Positions 1-6,722 of a stretch of 35,563 nt of DNA are shown piece after piece. The stretch's first letter is position 1. Each line of letters begins with the position of its first letter. The notes beneath the pieces were generated by a model. The model was not told the DNA's origin. It saw nothing but the letters and a program-made list of their open reading frames with translations, and did no database searches. A program made the position numbers and the translations under genes. The stretch is from RGIG2094 sp045660065 (GTDB lineage: Bacteria; Bacillota; Clostridia; RGIG6154): assembly GCA_045660065.1 (NCBI GenBank), contig JAZRDC010000112.1:1-35563 (forward strand). The letters run 5' to 3'.

Positions 1-1
1 T

Positions 2-235
2 CCCATAACACGCATTATGCTTTTCGGCTCTTATGCAGAGGGAACTAACACTAAAAGCAGTGATGTTGATTTGCTTATAGAGTTTGCAAGTTCTGCAGTA
101 TCACTTTTTATGTTATCAGATATAAAAAATCGAATAGAGGACCTTTTGGGAGTTGACGTTGACGTTATCCACGCACCGCTTCCGGAGAACTCTTTAATCA
201 ATCCCGAAAAGGTGGTGGAAATTTATGCAGCATAG
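2..235 (+). CDS. mntA: MntA-type minimal nucleotidyltransferase antitoxin, 5'-truncated by window edge
   Basis: The open frame runs in from the window edge, so the true start is missing; the Met at 17 is internal, because the residues just before it (ITRIM) fit the usual strand leading into LFGS. The nucleotidyltransferase signature GSx10DxD is complete (GSYAEG, then SSDVDLL), followed by an acidic EF. Family knowledge: MntA proteins are small MNT-fold enzymes that AMPylate a tyrosine of the partner HepT toxin and so neutralise it. The partner gene follows directly and overlaps the last 11 bases, which indicates translational coupling. The C-terminus (VDVDVIHAPLPE) carries the second acidic cluster usual in this fold. 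It lies beside an integrase, fitting mobile cargo. The family is clear; activity is inferred. Confidence 0.85.
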   Translation, partial: PITRIMLFGSYAEGTNTKSSDVDLLIEFASSAVSLFMLSDIKNRIEDLLGVDVDVIHAPLPENSLINPEKVVEIYAA

Positions 236-554
236 AGATAGAACATTATTGACAAAGATTATAAGCGAAACAGAAATTGCACTTGATATGCTATCAAATA
301 AGAGTTTTGAAGAATTTAACGCAGATGAAATGTTAAAACGTGCTATTTGTATGACAGTTATTAACATAGGCGAACTTGTAAAGGCTCTGTCTGAGGAATT
401 AAGAGCAGAACACAAAAACATTCCCTGGAAAAGCATTGCAGGCTTCAGAGATATTGCAGCACATAAATATCAGACATTGCACATGCAAGACGTTTACTTT
501 ACAGTTATAAACGATTTCCCGACACTTAAAGACAACATCAAAGCAATTTTATAA
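225..554 (+). CDS. hepT: HepT-like (DUF86, HEPN) toxin of the MntA/HepT system
   Basis: This 109-residue helical protein of the DUF86/HEPN family carries the diagnostic Rx4HxY motif at R75, H80 and Y82 (RDIAAHKY). The Arg and His form the HEPN RNase-type site, and the Tyr is the residue that MntA antitoxins AMPylate. The preceding INIGELVKALS helix is typical of HepT. The ATG lies inside the upstream antitoxin gene with an 11-base overlap; no strong independent ribosome binding site is visible, so coupled translation is likely. The length is normal for a complete HepT. The pair sits next to a tyrosine integrase, a common setting for such modules. Toxicity is inferred from the family; all key motif residues are intact. 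Confidence 0.88.
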   Translation: MQHRDRTLLTKIISETEIALDMLSNKSFEEFNADEMLKRAICMTVINIGELVKALSEELRAEHKNIPWKSIAGFRDIAAHKYQTLHMQDVYFTVINDFPTLKDNIKAIL

Positions 555-586
555 CAACTTCCGCTCTGATGCAGAGCAACTAAAAA

Positions 587-618
587 CCGCTTCGGTTAAA
601 ATCGAACACCGGAAGCGG
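587..618. repeat. Hairpin downstream of hepT in a 229-bp gap
   Basis: CCGCTTCGGT at 587-596 pairs with ACCGGAAGCGG at 608-618 with one bulged G and an 11-base loop. No T-run follows, so it is not a clear terminator; it may protect the 3' end of the toxin mRNA or belong to the integrase border. The rest of the gap before the integrase holds an inverted repeat (683-744) and no gene that I can see. Confidence 0.5.
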
Positions 619-682
619 ATATACACCAAAAAACCAAATAAAAAAGAAAAACCACCCCTGTTGGAGCAGGAGCAGTTTTAAG

Positions 683-744
683 AGAGTGCATATACTGTGA
701 TATACACCCCACAAATGCAAATAAAGTATATCACAATGCACTCT
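683..744. repeat. Imperfect inverted repeat upstream of the integrase gene
   Basis: The right arm at 726-744 (GTATATCACAATGCACTCT) is the reverse complement of the left arm at 683-705, except that the left arm carries four extra bases (ATAC at 692-695). Each arm is about 19 bp, and 20 bp separate them. It ends 39 bp before the integrase ATG. Plausible roles are a repressor or excisionase site controlling int, or an arm-type recombination site. There is no T-run, so it is not a terminator. Confidence 0.6.
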
Positions 745-783
745 TAATGTCAAATTATAATTTTACAAAGGAGTGTATTTTTT

Positions 784-1956
784 ATGGCAAAAAGACGTTC
801 AAGAGGGGACGGAGCAATATATTTTGATGATAAACGAGGTTTGTATGTAGGTCAAATCGGTTTAGGTTATCACGAAAACGGAAAGAGAAAACGAAAAACA
901 GTTTACGGTGGCACGAAAGCAGAGGTTAAAGCAAAGTTAAAGGCTATTGAGTTTCAAGTGTTTACAGGTTCATTTGTGGATAAAAGCGAAATAACTATCT
1001 ACGGATTGGCAAAGCAGATACTTGATGATAAACTGAATCAGAACGCAATAAAAGAAGCATCATATTTCAGACAACTTGAAACACTTAAAACATTGGCACC
1101 AATATATAATACTCCGCTTCAGTCTGCGAACGAAACACAACTGCGGAACTTTTTAAATAATAATCTGCATTATTCAAAGTCTGTTATAAACAAACTCTAC
1201 GAACTTTTAAACACAACATTCAAAGAAGCACTAAAGCGAAAGATTATAACAGATAATCCTATGGAATACATCAAAAAACCGCACTCAAAACAAGAAACAG
1301 TTAAAGTGAGAGCACTAACCAAAGAAGAACAAAAAAGACTTATAGATGTGCTTACAAGCGAAGATATAAATTATAGCCGGCAAATGCTCTTGTCTTTGGC
1401 TTTAGGTTTCAGAATGGGCGAAATAAACGCTTTGCATGTAGAAGATGTTAATTTCCATTTCAACAGGGTAACCATAAGGCGAACAATATCGAGAGGGCAA
1501 AAGGGCGAGGCTCTTTTAAGTGATACTACAAAAACAAAAGCCGGCACAAGAACTCTGACAATGACAAAAGATGTTCGAGAACTCCTGCAGGACTGCATCA
1601 AGGATAAATCAAGCGGTCTTGTATTCATTCACAATAACAAAATGATAAGCACATCACAAGTAAATGCACAGTTTAAAAGAGTGCTTAAAAAATATAATAT
1701 CCTTGATGAAACAGTAACAGACGGAAAAATCGACCTGCACTCTCTGCGCCATACGTTTGGAACAAGATGTGCTGAAGCGGGTATGCCACCAAAAGTTCTG
1801 CAGGAGATAATGGGCCACACCGACATAAGTATCACAATGAACACATATTTTTATGCAACCAAAGATTATATCGAGGACAACATTTCAAAGATAGATGCTA
1901 TCTTAAAAGACGAGGGTCTGACAATAGGACACACAAATACAAAAATAGCACTATAA
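784..1956 (+). CDS. Tyrosine recombinase (Tn916-type integrase)
   Basis: This 390-residue site-specific recombinase has an N-terminal arm-DNA-binding domain (about residues 1-60, basic, RGDGAIYFDDKRG), a SAM-like core-binding domain (about 65-165) and a C-terminal catalytic domain. The catalytic set is complete: R210 (LGFRMGE), K250 in the KTKAGTR strand, H319-x-x-R322 (HSLRH), H345 (GHTDIS) and nucleophile Y355 (MNTYFY). The start follows AAAGGAG with 10 bases of spacing. It is probably the int gene at one end of an integrative element whose cargo includes the adjacent MntA/HepT pair. No excisionase gene is visible in the window. Inverted and direct repeats flank the gene. The protein looks intact and active. 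Confidence 0.95.
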   Translation: MAKRRSRGDGAIYFDDKRGLYVGQIGLGYHENGKRKRKTVYGGTKAEVKAKLKAIEFQVFTGSFVDKSEITIYGLAKQILDDKLNQNAIKEASYFRQLETLKTLAPIYNTPLQSANETQLRNFLNNNLHYSKSVINKLYELLNTTFKEALKRKIITDNPMEYIKKPHSKQETVKVRALTKEEQKRLIDVLTSEDINYSRQMLLSLALGFRMGEINALHVEDVNFHFNRVTIRRTISRGQKGEALLSDTTKTKAGTRTLTMTKDVRELLQDCIKDKSSGLVFIHNNKMISTSQVNAQFKRVLKKYNILDETVTDGKIDLHSLRHTFGTRCAEAGMPPKVLQEIMGHTDISITMNTYFYATKDYIEDNISKIDAILKDEGLTIGHTNTKIAL

Positions 1957-1984
1957 ATCACTTTGAATCAAACAAAAATAACCT

Positions 1985-2006
1985 CATAGGCAACACATAG
2001 GCAACA
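1985..2006. repeat. Perfect tandem 11-bp direct repeat after the integrase
   Basis: CATAGGCAACA occurs twice head to tail (1985-1995 and 1996-2006), 28 bp after the integrase stop. Integrases of the Tn916 type bind short direct repeats (arm sites) near element ends through their N-terminal domain, so these are candidate arm sites. That reading is inference; the repeat itself is exact. Confidence 0.6.
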
Positions 2007-2071
2007 ATTATTTTTATAACTCCGCATAAATAAAGGTGTTGACGTGCATCGGCTCCTGTTTCGAGCACCAG

Positions 2072-2101
2072 AAAAAGCACCGATTTTGTCGGTGCTTTTT
2101 T
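2072..2101 (+). terminator. Rho-independent terminator
   Basis: AAAAAGCACCGA (2072-2083) pairs perfectly with TCGGTGCTTTTT (2089-2100) around a 5-base loop and ends in a T-run. It closes the integrase region and separates it from the transporter gene that follows. The A-run at its left side would let it work in both directions. Confidence 0.9.
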
Positions 2102-2150
2102 GTTGCTTAAAACAAAATGGTATATCGGGTGAAAATTTTGGTAAATTATA

Positions 2151-2179
2151 TTTACTTCTAAAAAGTGTTATGATATAAT
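2151..2179 (+). promoter_or_regulatory. Promoter of the Na/Pi symporter gene
   Basis: TTTACT (2151-2156), a 17-bp spacer and a perfect TATAAT (2174-2179). The predicted start of transcription lies about 35 bases before the gene's ribosome binding site. Confidence 0.7.
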
Positions 2180-2222
2180 GGGCAATGTATGAAAAGAAAA
2201 AACATTAAAAAGGAGAGTGTAT

Positions 2223-3899
2223 ATGTTAGAAACAAAAGAAATTATGCAATTATTACAGAGTTTAATCTGGTTGTTAGCCGGCGTTGGTGTGTTCATTGTT
2301 GGAATGAACTTCATGGGTGCTGCTCTTGAAAAAAGTGCCGGTATGGGAATGAAACGCTTGCTTGAAAAAATAAGCAATAACAGATTTTCAGGTGTAGGAA
2401 TTGGTGCAGGGGTTACTGCTATTGTGCAAAGTTCATCTGCAACATCTGTTATGGTTATCGGTCTTGTTAACGCAGGAGTAATGACACTTATGCAGGCAAC
2501 ACCGATTATTATGGGCGCAAACATCGGTACAACAATCACAGGTATTCTTGTTGCTCTTAAAAATGATTATTTTGATATGGCAATGTACTTACTTGCTTTT
2601 GCAGGTGTAATGATGGGATTTGCCCAGAAAGAAAAAGTTAAAATCGCAGGTAGCCTTTGCAGTGGTTTGGGTCTCATTTTCGTTGGTCTTAACATTATGA
2701 GCAGTGAACAGGCTTTTGGAAATCCGTTGGTTGAGAATATGTTTACCGAAATATTCAAAATGATTGATTTTCCTTTGCTTTTAATTTTAGTAGGTGTTAT
2801 TTTTACAGCGCTTATCCAGAGTTCCTCTGCGGCAACAGGTATTGTTATCACAATGGTAGGTACAGGCGTTTTACCGCTTTCACTTGCTTTGTTTATTGTG
2901 CTTGGCGCAAATATCGGTACTTGCGTAACTGCACTTTTGGCTTCAGTTGGTGCAAATGCCAACTCAAAAAGAGTTGCGCTTATCCACTTTACATTTAACG
3001 TAATAGGTACTGTGTTGTTTACAATTATTATCTGGATTTTCAAAGATCCGGTTGTAAACCTGCTTGTATCAGTATTCCCGGGAAGCGACCCGATGTCTTT
3101 ACAGATGAGAGTTTCACTTTTCCACGTTATCTTTAATGTGGTTACAACTTGCATGTTGCTTCCGTTTGTAAAACAGTTAGTTGATTATTCCTGCAGCGTT
3201 ATTAAGGATAAGAAACAGGCAGAAGATAATCTTACACTTAAATATGTGGACGAAAGACTTTTGATGACTCCTCCTGTTGCTCTTATGCAGGTTAAGAAAG
3301 AAATTGAGTATATGATTTCTTTGGTAGAAGAAAATACTCGTCTTTGCTTTGAGGCTATGGACAAGGGAGTTATAGAACATAACGATCTGATTTTCAAAAA
3401 CGAAAAAATAGTGGATTTTACAAACAGTGCTTTAACTGAATTTTTAATTAAGTTATCAGCAGTTGTTGAAGGAAGCGACGAAAAGATTATCGGTTCATAT
3501 TTCCACGTTTTAAATGACTTAGAGCGTATCGGCGACCATGCAGAAAACTTCCATGAAATTGGCGTAGAAATGATAAACAAAAACATCACTTTCTCTGAAA
3601 AGGCATTTAAAGGAATTAAGGAAATGCGAGAAAATGTTATGCAGATGTTTGCAATTTCTGTAGATGCATTTGAAACCTTGCACAAAGAAAAATTGCCAGA
3701 ACTTACACTTCTTGAAGAAAGTGTAGATAAGATGAAAAAAGACCTTATTGCAAGTCATTTTGCAAGACTTGCCGAGGGTAACTGCAGTGTGGACGTAAGT
3801 CCTTATTATTCCTCAGTTATAGTGGGGCTTGAAAGAGTAGCCGATCACCTTGTAAATGTAGGTTATAGTGTAGTTAACCCAACAGGTTCACAAAAATAA
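2223..3899 (+). CDS. Na+/phosphate symporter family protein with C-terminal PhoU-like domain
   Basis: This 558-residue membrane protein has the inverted-repeat architecture of the NptA/YjbB Na/Pi cotransporter family. The hallmark QSSS motif appears twice (QSSSATS and QSSSAAT), each followed by GANIGT. About eight or more membrane segments fill residues 10-310. Residues from about 340 to the end are soluble and helical, resembling two PhoU-type repeats (LNDLERIGDHAEN and VGLERVADHLVN). The ATG at 2223 is chosen because AAAGGAG sits 9 bases before it; the GTG two codons upstream would overlap the binding site. Its likely job is sodium-driven phosphate transport, with the PhoU-like part regulating flux. 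It is monocistronic, with its own promoter and terminator. Confidence 0.92.
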   Translation: MLETKEIMQLLQSLIWLLAGVGVFIVGMNFMGAALEKSAGMGMKRLLEKISNNRFSGVGIGAGVTAIVQSSSATSVMVIGLVNAGVMTLMQATPIIMGANIGTTITGILVALKNDYFDMAMYLLAFAGVMMGFAQKEKVKIAGSLCSGLGLIFVGLNIMSSEQAFGNPLVENMFTEIFKMIDFPLLLILVGVIFTALIQSSSAATGIVITMVGTGVLPLSLALFIVLGANIGTCVTALLASVGANANSKRVALIHFTFNVIGTVLFTIIIWIFKDPVVNLLVSVFPGSDPMSLQMRVSLFHVIFNVVTTCMLLPFVKQLVDYSCSVIKDKKQAEDNLTLKYVDERLLMTPPVALMQVKKEIEYMISLVEENTRLCFEAMDKGVIEHNDLIFKNEKIVDFTNSALTEFLIKLSAVVEGSDEKIIGSYFHVLNDLERIGDHAENFHEIGVEMINKNITFSEKAFKGIKEMRENVMQMFAISVDAFETLHKEKLPELTLLEESVDKMKKDLIASHFARLAEGNCSVDVSPYYSSVIVGLERVADHLVNVGYSVVNPTGSQK

Positions 3900-3906
3900 T
3901 AACTTT

Positions 3907-3942
3907 AAAAAGATAAATTTCTAATGAAATTTATCTTTTTTT
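3907..3942 (+). terminator. Rho-independent terminator
   Basis: AAAAAGATAAATTT (3907-3920) pairs with AAATTTATCTTTTT (3927-3940) over a 6-base loop, followed by further T. It follows the Na/Pi symporter gene. Confidence 0.85.
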
Positions 3943-3958
3943 GCAGAGTAACAAAATG

Positions 3959-3986
3959 TTGAAATATCTGAAAGATATGCTATAAT
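3959..3986 (+). promoter_or_regulatory. Promoter of the CLC gene
   Basis: TTGAAA (3959-3964), a 16-bp spacer and TATAAT (3981-3986), just after the preceding terminator. GAGGTG at 3993-3998 is the ribosome binding site, so the 5' leader is only a few bases long and cannot hold a riboswitch. Confidence 0.85.
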
Positions 3987-4005
3987 ATCTGTGAGGTGTT
4001 AAAAT

Positions 4006-5232
4006 ATGTTAACTAAATCATTTGAATATTTCAAAGTTCTTATAAAATGGCTGGCGATTTCGTTAGTGATTGGTGTGATTGGCGGTGTAACAGGAAGTAT
4101 ATTTCACATCCTTATTGATGAAGTTACAGAATTACGCCATCACCACAGATGGGTTATATTTTTACTTCCTTTCGGTGGCCTTTTAATTACATATCTATAC
4201 AGAAAATTTAAAAAAGCAGGAAAAATTGATACAAACAGAGTTATTTTGTCAATAAGAGATAATCAGAATATTCCTCTTGTTATGGTTCCGCTTATTTTTG
4301 TAAGTACCGTGATAACTCATTTTTTGGGAGGTTCTGCAGGCAGGGAAGGTGCAGCACTTCAGTTGGGGGGAGGAATAGGATATAATCTTGGCAGAGTGTT
4401 TAAACTTGATGGTAAGGATATGCACATTATTGTAAGAAGCGGTATGTCGGCAGTTTTTGCGGCACTTTTCGGCACACCTCTTACAGCGGCAATTTTTGCA
4501 TTAGAAGTAATAAGGGTAGGTATATTTAATTACGCAGGTCTTTTGCCTTGCATTATGTCTGCAATTACAGCCTTTAGTATATCAGGTATTTTGGGGCTTC
4601 CACCCGTAAGATTTTTCATATCAGAAATACCTGCACTACCTTTAGACCTGGCTAAAATTATCGGACTTGCAATTTTGTGTGCTTTAGTCAGCATTTTGTT
4701 TTGCATATCAATTCACAAGACAGAAACTTTGATGAAAAGTTATCTTAAGAACAGATATTTAAGAACATTTGTAGGTGCAGTTTTGATAGTTTTTCTTTCA
4801 CTTTTGTTCTCTTCAGGCGATTACAATGGCGCTGGAACAGAAATTATTGCAAATGCAATGGTAGGTCAAGTGAAACCTGAAGCATTTTTAATGAAAATTA
4901 TTTTTACTGCAATAACAATTGCTGCGGGCTTTAAAGGCGGAGAAATTGTACCGGCATTTTTTGTAGGCTCAACTTTTGGATGTGCTATTGCACCTCTTTT
5001 CGGACTTGATGCATCACTTGCAGCAGCAACAGGTTTTGTTTGCTTGTTCTGTGGTGTGGTTAACTGCCCGCTTGCATCAATAATGCTTGCCTACGAAGTT
5101 TTTGGAGGAAACAATATATTATTTTTTGCTGTCTCTTGCGGGGTAAGTTATATGATGTCAGGATATTTTGGCTTGTATAACAGTCAGAAGTTTATTTATT
5201 CAAAACTTACTGCTGAAAAATTAGAAAAATAA
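4006..5232 (+). CDS. CLC family anion channel/antiporter, fluoride-type (CLC-F/EriC-F) subgroup
   Basis: This 408-residue polytopic protein carries CLC signatures: GGSAGREGA, with the gating glutamate at E114, and the later FKGGEIVPAFFVG segment. The classical GSGIP motif is not recognisable. The N-terminal LRHHHRW...LLPFGGLLI block, GGSAGREG and GFKGGE motifs are, from memory, typical of the subgroup that exports fluoride against protons (CLC-F) rather than chloride. The usual Thr or Pro after GREG is Ala here. It sits behind its own promoter with GAGGTG 7 bases before the ATG. No crcB-type fluoride riboswitch is present. The family is certain; fluoride specificity is an inference from motif resemblance. 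Confidence 0.85.
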   Translation: MLTKSFEYFKVLIKWLAISLVIGVIGGVTGSIFHILIDEVTELRHHHRWVIFLLPFGGLLITYLYRKFKKAGKIDTNRVILSIRDNQNIPLVMVPLIFVSTVITHFLGGSAGREGAALQLGGGIGYNLGRVFKLDGKDMHIIVRSGMSAVFAALFGTPLTAAIFALEVIRVGIFNYAGLLPCIMSAITAFSISGILGLPPVRFFISEIPALPLDLAKIIGLAILCALVSILFCISIHKTETLMKSYLKNRYLRTFVGAVLIVFLSLLFSSGDYNGAGTEIIANAMVGQVKPEAFLMKIIFTAITIAAGFKGGEIVPAFFVGSTFGCAIAPLFGLDASLAAATGFVCLFCGVVNCPLASIMLAYEVFGGNNILFFAVSCGVSYMMSGYFGLYNSQKFIYSKLTAEKLEK

Positions 5233-5234
5233 TA

Positions 5235-5263
5235 TAGACAATCAGTTGTATTTGTGGTAAAAT
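5235..5263 (+). promoter_or_regulatory. Promoter of the trp leader-trpB operon
   Basis: TAGACA (5235-5240), a 17-bp spacer and TAAAAT (5258-5263), starting 3 bases after the CLC gene stop. Transcription from it would give a leader of about 160 bases before trpB. Confidence 0.75.
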
Positions 5264-5296
5264 GTTATTTAATAGTTTTAACAAGGAGTGAACAAA

Positions 5297-5353
5297 ATGA
5301 CTTTTTTAAAAAAATATATTATAAATCAATGGAGTAAAGTAAATTGGGCGTAA
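5297..5353 (+). CDS. Putative Trp-sensing leader peptide (18 aa)
   Basis: A short frame with its own ribosome binding site (AAGGAGTG, 5283-5290, 6 bases before the ATG) encodes MTFLKKYIINQWSKVNWA and stops at 5353. Two of the last seven residues are Trp (W12 and W17), a rare amino acid, and the next gene is trpB. This fits a leader peptide on which ribosomes stall when charged tRNA-Trp is scarce. The last Trp codon, Ala codon and stop lie inside a hairpin (GGGC-GTAA-GCCC, 5346-5357). The reading frame and binding site are seen directly; the sensing role is inferred. Confidence 0.7.
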   Translation: MTFLKKYIINQWSKVNWA

Positions 5354-5417
5354 GCCCGGGATATTTTTTGGCAGTTAGTAAACTGCGAGACTTGATTTTG
5401 ATATATTTTTAAAAAAG
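5301..5417 (+). promoter_or_regulatory. trpB: Structured trpB leader with possible ribosome-binding-site sequestering
   Basis: Three elements lie between the leader peptide and trpB. Hairpin 5346-5357 (GGGC/GCCC, GUAA loop) is followed after 6 bases by six T. Hairpin 5372-5386 pairs GCAGTT with AACTGC. Bases 5301-5319, the first codons of the leader peptide, can pair with 5401-5417, which includes the front of trpB's ribosome binding site (17 pairs with a 2-base bulge). A ribosome on the leader frame would disrupt this pairing. The pairing is AU-rich and could be chance. Confidence 0.5.
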
Positions 5418-5429
5418 GAGATTTTTAAT

Positions 5430-6671
5430 ATGAATAATTACAGAGATTTTGACAATTATCTTAAAGAATTCCCGTCAAAGGACGGATATTTTGGTGAATA
5501 CGGCGGATCACACATTGCTCCTGAACTTCAGCAGGCTTTCAAAGAGGCGGATGATGCTTATGAAGCAATTTGTCATTCAGCACAGTTTATCAATGAACTT
5601 CGAAGAATAAGAAAAGAATTTCAGGGCAGACCAACACCGGTTTACCATTGCGAAAGACTTTCAAAGATTTTCGGCAACTGTCAGATTTATCTTAAAAGAG
5701 AAGATTTAAACCACACAGGTGCTCATAAACTCAACCATTGTATGGGTGAAGGGTTACTGGCTAAATATATGGGCAAGAAAAAAATCATTGCAGAAACAGG
5801 TGCAGGTCAGCACGGTGTTGCTATTGCAACTGCTGCTGCATACTTTGGTATGGAATGCGATGTATATATGGGTGAAGTTGATATTGCAAAGCAGCACCCG
5901 AATGTAATCAGAATGAAAATGCTTGGTGCAAATGTTATCCCTGTTACCAAAGGATTGAAAACATTAAAAGAAGCCTGCGATGCGGCTTTTGAAGCATATC
6001 TTAATGAATATGAAACTGCAATTTATTGCATCGGAACTGCGGCAGGTCCACATCCGTTCCCGAAAATGGTAAGAGATTTTCAGGCAATCATCGGTATCGA
6101 GGCAAGAGAACAATTTTTAGAAATGACAGGAATTATGCCTGATGCAGTATGTGCTTGTGTAGGCGGCGGTTCAAACTCACTTGGTATGTTTACACCGTTT
6201 TTGGCAGATCCTGTTGAAATCTACGGAATTGAGCCTTTGGGCAGAGGCGAAAAAGTTGGCGACCATGCGGCAACAATGAAATTTGGAACAAAAGGCATTA
6301 TCCACGGATTTGAAAGTTATGTATTGCAGGACGAAAAGGGCGAACCACTTCCTGTATATTCAATCGCAAGTGGACTTGATTATCCGGGTGTTGGTCCTGA
6401 ACATGCTCACTTAAGAGATATGGGCAGAGTTAAGTACGACACAGTATCAGACGAAGAAGCAATGGAAGCATTTTTCCTTCTTTCAAGATACGAAGGTATT
6501 ATTCCTGCTATCGAAAGTGCTCATGCAGTAGCATATGCAATCCGTTACGCAAAAGAAAACAAATCAGGTTCAATCCTTGCTTGTCTTTCAGGCAGAGGCG
6601 ACAAGGATATTGATTATGTTTATGAAAATTACGGTTGCGGAGAAAAATTCAAATTAGATTACGATGTGTAA
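5430..6671 (+). CDS. trpB: Tryptophan synthase beta subunit, stand-alone
   Basis: This 413-residue PLP enzyme condenses indole with L-serine to give tryptophan. The PLP lysine is K100 in HTGAHKLNH, the catalytic glutamate is E122 (AETGAGQHG), and the phosphate-binding loop is GGGSNS. The DYPGVGPEH segment places it with TrpB1 rather than TrpB2. AAAAAAGGAG precedes the ATG by 9 bases. No trpA or other trp gene lies in the window, so it may use free or scavenged indole, or pair with a TrpA encoded elsewhere. A leader peptide with two Trp codons precedes it, suggesting regulation by tryptophan supply. It heads a rightward gene train extending to 11401. Confidence 0.95.
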   Translation: MNNYRDFDNYLKEFPSKDGYFGEYGGSHIAPELQQAFKEADDAYEAICHSAQFINELRRIRKEFQGRPTPVYHCERLSKIFGNCQIYLKREDLNHTGAHKLNHCMGEGLLAKYMGKKKIIAETGAGQHGVAIATAAAYFGMECDVYMGEVDIAKQHPNVIRMKMLGANVIPVTKGLKTLKEACDAAFEAYLNEYETAIYCIGTAAGPHPFPKMVRDFQAIIGIEAREQFLEMTGIMPDAVCACVGGGSNSLGMFTPFLADPVEIYGIEPLGRGEKVGDHAATMKFGTKGIIHGFESYVLQDEKGEPLPVYSIASGLDYPGVGPEHAHLRDMGRVKYDTVSDEEAMEAFFLLSRYEGIIPAIESAHAVAYAIRYAKENKSGSILACLSGRGDKDIDYVYENYGCGEKFKLDYDV

Positions 6672-6675
6672 AATT

Positions 6676-6701
6676 TTATCCCCGAATTTTTTCGGGGATA
6701 A
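6676..6701 (+). promoter_or_regulatory. Intercistronic hairpin between trpB and the peptidase gene
   Basis: TTATCCCCGAA (6676-6686) pairs perfectly with TTCGGGGATAA (6691-6701) around TTTT. No T-run follows and a ribosome binding site begins 7 bases later. It may be a leaky terminator or an mRNA processing or stability element that sets the ratio of trpB to downstream expression. Confidence 0.6.
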
Positions 6702-6722
6702 ATATTTAAGGAGATGCTCTCA

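Noticed and set aside
756..761. TATAAT as -10 box of the integrase promoter
   Set aside because: The start of transcription would fall inside the ribosome binding site and no -35 box fits; the real int promoter was not found.
2041..2070. tRNA 3' end (TTTCGAGCACCA) as an integration site
   Set aside because: The bases do not form a T-arm or an acceptor stem, and the TTCGA is not correctly placed; no tRNA body precedes it.
2567..3154. Long antisense open frame opposite the Na/Pi symporter gene
   Set aside because: It has no ribosome binding site or family resemblance and is the mirror of a biased membrane-protein coding strand.
3943..4005. Possible fluoride (crcB) riboswitch before the CLC gene
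   Set aside because: The promoter leaves a leader of only about 12-15 bases and no crcB core sequence is present.
5270..5429. T-box leader before trpB
   Set aside because: The conserved T-box antiterminator sequence (AGGGTGG...ACCGCG type) is absent; the leader instead has a short translated frame.
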